From positions 16,489-80,488 of the forward strand of contig JADBWK010000017.1 in NCBI GenBank assembly GCA_020404895.1: a DNA stretch of 64,000 bases, read 5' to 3'. Positions 59,382 through 64,000 of this stretch are shown in pieces. This stretch comes from Pseudanabaena sp. M085S1SP2A07QC (GTDB taxonomy: Bacteria > Cyanobacteriota > Cyanobacteriia > Pseudanabaenales > Pseudanabaenaceae). The notes beneath the pieces are model-generated. The model did no database searches. It worked only from the letters and a program-made list of their open reading frames with translations, and was not told the origin of the DNA. The number at the start of each line of letters is the position of its first letter. The first letter of the stretch is position 1. Both the position numbers and the translations under genes were made by a program.

Positions 59382-59831
59382 ATGACTCAAGCAATTACGA
59401 AGTTGTCACTTTACGATCGCGATCAGCATTTATGGCTTGAAGAGGCGATCGCTAAGTTGCGGGTAAAAGATTTTCAGAGTTTAGATTTGGTTCATTTAAT
59501 CGAGGAGTTGGAGATTGTGGCGGGTCGCGATCGGGCGGAGATTGAGAGCCGCTTGGGAGTGTTGTTGGCGCATTTACTGAAGCGGTTGTATGTCCAGAGT
59601 GAATATGACTATCGCGGTTGGGAAATTACGATTCGGGAGCAGCGCCGCCATTTGAAAATTGCTTTGCAACAGTCGCCAAGTTTGAAACGTTTTTTTGTAG
59701 AGGCTTTCGATCGCGCTTGGCAAGATGCTCTAATTGAAGTACGCGAAGACTATCCGCAAGTTTCGTTTCCCGATCAATGGCAGTTTAGCCGTGATGTTGA
59801 TATTTTGCTGACTCAAAAATTTTGGGAGTAG
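59382..59831 (+). CDS. DUF29 family protein
   Basis: 149 residues of the common cyanobacterial DUF29 type: LYDRDQHLWLEEAIAKLRVKDF, DLVHLIEELE, RLGVLLAHLLKRLYVQSEYD and REQRRHLKIALQQSPSL. All-helical, no catalytic residues known. Sometimes found with toxin-antitoxin and conflict genes; function unestablished. The following CHAT gene starts 3 bp after its stop. Confidence 0.85.
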   Translation: MTQAITKLSLYDRDQHLWLEEAIAKLRVKDFQSLDLVHLIEELEIVAGRDRAEIESRLGVLLAHLLKRLYVQSEYDYRGWEITIREQRRHLKIALQQSPSLKRFFVEAFDRAWQDALIEVREDYPQVSFPDQWQFSRDVDILLTQKFWE

Positions 59832-59834
59832 TTT

Positions 59835-62800
59835 GTGCAAATTCTTTATATTGAGTTGCATCCTAGCAGTGAGACTAAGGTTGAGTTGCGGTATCAAAAG
59901 CTGCATAGTCAGGGCTATGAAAAGCAGATCTTGCGGATTAGTGATATTGAGGATGCGATCACTTTAGCCGAACGGGATATTTATGTGTCTATGCCCGATC
60001 CTGTGGCGATCGGGAAGAAATTATTTGGCTGGTTGGATGGGGATGGGCGGTGGTTGAGTCGGGCTTTGGCGGATTGTCAGGGGGAGTTGTTGGTATTGGC
60101 GATCTCTAATCTTGCGAAGTTGCCGCATTTGCCTTGGGAGGTGCTGCACGATCGCGAGGGATTTTTGATCGATCGCACTTATCCTAAAGTTGTAACCGTG
60201 CGCTGGACTAAGGGAGAAGTGGTTGCCATTGAGCCAGCCGATCGCCCTTTGCGGGTAATGTTTATGGCGACCGATCCTGAAGGGGTGGAGCCGCGCTTGA
60301 ATTTTGAGGGGGAAGAGGGGCGAATTTTGGATGCGACTCGTGGGGCGGCGCTGACCTTGCGGGTGGAGGAGAGTGGCTGTGTGAGTGAGTTAAAAAAGAC
60401 TTGGCGGCGCTATGGGGACAATCATTTTGATGTGTTTCATTTGACGGGTCATGCTTCGATCGCTGATGATGGTCAGCCGTTTTTTATTACGGAGACGGAG
60501 ACGGGCGATCGCTATGATGCGAAGGCGGGTGAGATTGTTGATGCGTTGCGGTTTCGGTTGCCGCGTTTAGTGTTTTTGTCGGGCTGTCGGACGGGTCAGG
60601 CGGGAGAGCAGGGAGCTACGCCTTCGATGGCGGAGGCTTTGTTAAATTTGGGACTTGCGGCGGTGTTGGGTTGGGGTCGTCCGATTGGGGATGATGTGGC
60701 GACTCTGGCGGCGGCTTGTTTGTATGAGTCTTTGGCTTCGGCTAATAGTTTGGTAGAGGCGATCGCGGTGACCTATCAGAAATTGCGAGAGAAGAATATT
60801 CCTAATTGGTATTTGTTGCGGTTGTATGGGCGCGGCAAGTTGGATGTGAGTTTGGCAGCGTTGGTGGAGCCGTTGGGCGATCGCCTGTTGCCTTTGAGTT
60901 CGGAGATCGAGCAGTTATTTCTCGATCCTGATGATGCGACTACGCCGAGGGTGGTGCGGCGAGAGGATTTTGTGGGACGGCGGCGGATCTTGCAATCAAG
61001 TTTGCGGCGATTGCAGGGGAACGATCTGGGTGTGTTGTTGCATGGGATGGGTGGTTTGGGTAAGACGACGGTGGCGAAGCGGTTGTTGGAACGGATTGCC
61101 GATCCGCAAAACTCGAACTATGACACGATTTTTATTTATAAGCAGTTTGATGAAGACAAGCTATTAAAAGAGTTGCAAGATAACTGCACTGCTGACGCGG
61201 GGCATGAGGTTCTCAATGGTAAGTTGCCGCTAATGCAGAAGTTGACGAAGTTTCTCAAGGAGGGCATGAACGAGAAGGATCGCTGTTTGATGTTTGTGTT
61301 GGATGATTTTGAGGTGAATCTGGAAGAGAATGCGTTTGGGGCATGGGTGCTGAAGTATGAGGTGGTGGAGCCTTTGATGGCTTTGGTGAGTGCGATCGCC
61401 CGTTCTGGTTTGCGCCATCGGTTGATTGTGACCTGTCGCTATGATTTTAATTTGCCTGACGTTGCGCTAAATGCAAGGCTGTTTCGCGTACCGTTGTTTT
61501 CGTTGCGGGGTGTGGATCTCAAGAAGAAGTGCGATCGCCTTGCGGGGTTTAAGTTGCCGTTGTCGCGTGAGGATGCGGAGCCTTTGGTGGCGTTGCAAAA
61601 ACAGGCGATCGCGGTGGCGGATGGGAATCCGAGGTTGTTGGAGTGGTTGGCGGCGATTTTGCCGAACGATCTGTTGACGGAGGCGCAAAAGCAGGAAGTT
61701 TTGGATCGGATGAATGCGAAGCAAACTGAGTTTCGCGAACATATTCTCGCGGAGACGTTACTGGCTCAGCAAAGTCCAGATTTGCGAGAAATGTTAAAGC
61801 TGGGTTTGGTGTTTGATTTGCCTGTGCCTGAGTTGGTGTTTGCGAAGGTATGTGAGGGTGTTGAGAATCTCAAGGTGCATCAAGTTCGCGCTAAGGCGAT
61901 CGGTTTGTTAGAAGTGAATGGCGATCTTTATCGTGTGCCGAAGATTTTGGTGGAGTTGTTAAGTCCTGAGTTTATGCAGGAGATTTATGCAACAGCAGCA
62001 AGGGAACTTTATCGAGTTTGGTGGGAATCGGGTTACAACATCAGCGAAGATGAAACGTTAGAAATTCATCGGTTGGCTTTGTTGGGTGATGAGAAAGAAA
62101 TTGCAGTTGCGATCAATCAATCTTTAGCAGTTGATTGGATTAGCAAAAGTCGTTATCGAGAAATTGTAAATATCTGCAAATCAACTCTTTCTATTACAGA
62201 AAGCTATAAAGTCTTACATGGTCTTGCTTATGCTGAAGACTATCTTGGAGCTATGGAAGATTGCATTCATCATTATCAAAGAGCCTTGGAATTATGTCCT
62301 GATAATGATGAAGCTATCAAAGAAAAAGCAACGATAATTCATAACTTTGCACTGATACAAGCAAAACAGGGACAAATAGAACAAGCGATCGCCCTCTATC
62401 AGCAGTCCTTGGAAATCAAAGAACGCATCGGTGACGTACAGGGCAAAGCCGCCACATTGCATCAAATGGCTGGTATCTATGCCCGACAGGGACAGGTAGA
62501 GCAAGCGATCGCCCTCTATCAGCAGTCCTTGGAAATCAAAGAACGCATCGGTGACGTACAGGGCAAAGCCGCCACATTGCATCAAATGGCTGGTATCTAT
62601 GCCCGACAGGGACAGGTAGACAAAGCGATTGCCCTCTATCAGCAGTCCTTAGAAATCACAGATCGCATCGGTGACGTGCAGGGCAAAGCCGCCACATTGC
62701 ATGAAATTGCAATAATCTATGCCCGACAGGGACAGGTAGAGCAAGCGATCTCCCTCTATCAGCAGTCCTTAGAAATCACAGATCGCATCGGTGACGTGAA

Positions 62801-63089
62801 GACCAAAGCATCCACATTGCATCAAATGGCAATAATCTATGCCCGACAGGGACAGGTAGACCAAGCGATCTCCCTCTATCAGCAGTCCTTAGAAATCACA
62901 GATCGCATCGGTGACGTGGGTGGGAAAGCTTATACACTCGCAAATATGGGACAGTTATTTGCGAACAATGGTGATTTTCAAACAGCGATTTCCTATCTCC
63001 AAGAATCCCTCACCATCCTGCAACACCTCAAATCCCCCGACGCAGCCACAGTTCAGAGTTGGTTAGAACAAGTGACAAGGAAAAAGTAG
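59835..63089 (+). CDS. CHAT protease-STAND NTPase-TPR protein
   Basis: 1,084 residues from GTG. N-terminal CHAT caspase-like domain (about 95-345): His202/His206 in HLTGHAS and Cys251 in LSGCRTGQAG, the catalytic dyad region. STAND/NB-ARC domain (about 370-640): P-loop GMGGLGKTTVAKR (Lys410), LMFVLDDFE and an RLIVTCRYD sensor. Then TPR repeats (about 790-1070), five of them near-identical 40-residue units. It is expected to oligomerise when the TPR region meets a ligand, then activate the protease, as in effector-associated immune-type NTPases. The 59.8-62 kb part uses more G-rich codons than neighbouring genes, hinting at transfer. Confidence 0.9.
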   Translation: MQILYIELHPSSETKVELRYQKLHSQGYEKQILRISDIEDAITLAERDIYVSMPDPVAIGKKLFGWLDGDGRWLSRALADCQGELLVLAISNLAKLPHLPWEVLHDREGFLIDRTYPKVVTVRWTKGEVVAIEPADRPLRVMFMATDPEGVEPRLNFEGEEGRILDATRGAALTLRVEESGCVSELKKTWRRYGDNHFDVFHLTGHASIADDGQPFFITETETGDRYDAKAGEIVDALRFRLPRLVFLSGCRTGQAGEQGATPSMAEALLNLGLAAVLGWGRPIGDDVATLAAACLYESLASANSLVEAIAVTYQKLREKNIPNWYLLRLYGRGKLDVSLAALVEPLGDRLLPLSSEIEQLFLDPDDATTPRVVRREDFVGRRRILQSSLRRLQGNDLGVLLHGMGGLGKTTVAKRLLERIADPQNSNYDTIFIYKQFDEDKLLKELQDNCTADAGHEVLNGKLPLMQKLTKFLKEGMNEKDRCLMFVLDDFEVNLEENAFGAWVLKYEVVEPLMALVSAIARSGLRHRLIVTCRYDFNLPDVALNARLFRVPLFSLRGVDLKKKCDRLAGFKLPLSREDAEPLVALQKQAIAVADGNPRLLEWLAAILPNDLLTEAQKQEVLDRMNAKQTEFREHILAETLLAQQSPDLREMLKLGLVFDLPVPELVFAKVCEGVENLKVHQVRAKAIGLLEVNGDLYRVPKILVELLSPEFMQEIYATAARELYRVWWESGYNISEDETLEIHRLALLGDEKEIAVAINQSLAVDWISKSRYREIVNICKSTLSITESYKVLHGLAYAEDYLGAMEDCIHHYQRALELCPDNDEAIKEKATIIHNFALIQAKQGQIEQAIALYQQSLEIKERIGDVQGKAATLHQMAGIYARQGQVEQAIALYQQSLEIKERIGDVQGKAATLHQMAGIYARQGQVDKAIALYQQSLEITDRIGDVQGKAATLHEIAIIYARQGQVEQAISLYQQSLEITDRIGDVKTKASTLHQMAIIYARQGQVDQAISLYQQSLEITDRIGDVGGKAYTLANMGQLFANNGDFQTAISYLQESLTILQHLKSPDAATVQSWLEQVTRKK
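62361..62940 (+). repeat. 120-bp tandem repeats inside the TPR region
   Basis: Five units with an exact 120-bp period; for example CTATCAGCAGTCCTTGGAAAT recurs at the same offset in each. The first two units are identical over more than 100 bp, and later units differ mainly at AAAGAA/CAGATC and GCCCTC/TCCCTC. This is DNA-level identity, so it reflects recent duplication or conversion, not only protein constraint. Confidence 0.9.
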
Positions 63090-63153
63090 AAAGGAAAAAG
63101 GAAAAAATTTATTGATAAAATCCCTGCAATTACCCATGCGCTAATATAAATCC

Positions 63154-63390
63154 ATGAGCATCACCGTCACCATCCCCGAAGCCAGTCAGCAATTCGCCCA
63201 ACTCATAGGCAAAGTCCTACAGGGCGAGGAAATCATCATTTGCGAAAACGGCATAGCTATAGCCACGATCGCACCCAGCCCAAGAAAGCGCCAACCTCGC
63301 ATAGCAGGACAAGACAAAGGCAAAATCTTCATTGCCCCAGACTTTAACGCTCCCTTGCCCGACGATATCCTTGCTGACTTTCTGGGCTAA
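63154..63390 (+). CDS. Phd/YefM-like antitoxin
   Basis: 78 residues: VTIPEASQQFAQLIGKVLQGEEIIICENGIAIATIAP is the typical Phd/YefM N-terminal DNA-binding and dimerisation part; the acidic C-terminus (APLPDDILADFLG) binds the toxin. Followed 5 bp later by a PIN toxin. Confidence 0.88.
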   Translation: MSITVTIPEASQQFAQLIGKVLQGEEIIICENGIAIATIAPSPRKRQPRIAGQDKGKIFIAPDFNAPLPDDILADFLG

Positions 63391-63395
63391 AGGAG

Positions 63396-63782
63396 ATGAA
63401 AATCTTACTCGATACCCATACTTTTCTTTGGTGGGTTGCTGACGATCCACAGATATCTACAAATGCCAAAGACATCTTTAGCAATCCCGACAACGAAGTT
63501 TACTTTAGCGTTGTCAGTGCATGGGAAATTATCATCAAAGTTGGTACAGGCAAACTTTCTCTATCCGAACCACCAGAAACTTATATTCCCAGCCGCATAG
63601 CCTCCAACCAGTTCGAGATTTTACCCGTTCAGATGTCCCACATTCTCAGAATCAATAGTTTACCAAACTTCCACAAAGATCCCTTCGATCGCCTATTGAT
63701 TGCTCAAAGTCTAGTAGAAGACCTATCACTGATTACAGTAGATAGTGCGATTGGGCAGTACCCCATCAAAACCATTTGGTAA
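63396..63782 (+). CDS. PIN-domain toxin (VapC-like)
   Basis: 128 residues with canonical PIN acids: Asp6 in LLDTHTFLWW, Glu in SAWEIIIK, Asp in DPFDRLLIAQ and Asp in LITVDSAI. Likely an RNA-cutting toxin controlled by the upstream antitoxin. Complete and intact, with the gene pair 64 bp after the CHAT operon. Confidence 0.9.
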   Translation: MKILLDTHTFLWWVADDPQISTNAKDIFSNPDNEVYFSVVSAWEIIIKVGTGKLSLSEPPETYIPSRIASNQFEILPVQMSHILRINSLPNFHKDPFDRLLIAQSLVEDLSLITVDSAIGQYPIKTIW

Positions 63783-64000
63783 AAAAGAAAAATTCGTAAA
63801 CCTTGACATCCACCCTAAATCACCAAACCGCAGGGATAAGCGATCGGTAAAAGCACAAAGGTAGGGCAACCGCACACGTTTCTTAACAACCCAGCAAACA
63901 TTTCGCAACAATTAGCGAAAGCTAAGCAATGACTATATTTAAAGCACTAAGGATAGTCTTAAGATAGTTATTGTTCCAGCCAGCCTTAAGTCGTTTTGCC
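63783..64000. other. Right-edge intergenic sequence
   Basis: 218 bp. No complete gene. It holds the partial repeat motif GTAGGGCAACCGCAC at 63862-63876, related to the end of the MITE at 6388. On the minus strand a 25-codon open tail ends at 63922, which is too short to judge. Confidence 0.4.

Noticed and set aside
62292..62585. Minus-strand frame with an internal repeat
   Set aside because: It mirrors the 120-bp TPR repeats of the CHAT gene; the repetition is inherited from the sense strand.
63922..63999. 25-codon open tail on the minus strand at the right edge
   Set aside because: Could be the end of a gene beginning outside the window, but another frame is equally open and the length is not significant.

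Overview
The window comes from a cyanobacterial chromosome, most likely a Pseudanabaena-type filamentous strain (the genus is inferred). The evidence is the very frequent HIP1 octamer GCGATCGC, phycobilisome linker genes, a chlorophyll/bilin gene cluster, cyanobacterial Hfq, acyl-ACP synthetase, SfsA and many PAS/GAF kinases. No rRNA, tRNA or CRISPR array was recognised. Intergenic DNA is unusually rich in near-perfect palindromes of about 30-70 bp, many with a GCGAAGCGC-type centre, and in short MITE-like elements, several in two or more copies.

Layout. 1-4.3 kb: a multi-PAS histidine kinase cut by the left edge, its CheY-like regulator and a decayed second regulator. 4.4-14.3 kb: a KirBac-like channel, sfsA, a beta-barrel protein, hfq, a HEPN-like protein, acyl-ACP synthetase, a YlqD-like protein, and a B12-binding radical SAM gene preceded by its own decayed tandem copy. 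14.5-23 kb: a chromatic-acclimation island. It holds the green/red photoreceptor kinase CcaS, membrane-anchored linker CpcL, an unusual two-domain rod linker, a CpcD-like small protein and a rod linker, all on the minus strand, with the response regulator gene ccaR divergent from them. A G-box-like direct repeat lies in the shared promoter region. 23-36 kb: an orphan NrtA-like binding protein, wecB, an alpha/beta hydrolase lacking its nucleophile, a WD40 kinase with a degenerate DFG, pgsA, a GT2-GtrA fusion, and a NitT/TauT-type ABC pair with a fused double permease.

36-40.6 kb: a low-oxygen tetrapyrrole operon (heme oxygenase, hemN, a radical SAM activase-like gene, hemerythrin, acsF) that would keep bilin and chlorophyll synthesis running when oxygen is scarce. 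40.7-50 kb: a PIN toxin-antitoxin pair, a STAND-TPR protein, a site-2-protease-like protein without HExxH, cysA, an Rpn-type nuclease and TPR/secreted proteins. 50.4-53 kb: an operon of DUF4388, Ras-like GTPase, roadblock and V4R-like proteins, suggesting a polarity or motility switch. 53.4-58.3 kb: a MerR-pentapeptide-repeat fusion, then an operon of two cysteine hydrolases, a cupin and a sugar/nucleoside-type ABC ATPase.

58.4-63.8 kb: a YdeI-like pseudogene, a tight three-gene conflict-system candidate (EACC1-like, DUF29, CHAT-STAND-TPR) whose TPR region carries near-identical 120-bp DNA repeats, and a Phd/PIN toxin-antitoxin pair. The strongest leads are the linker content of the CcaS/CcaR island and the EACC1-DUF29-CHAT cassette.
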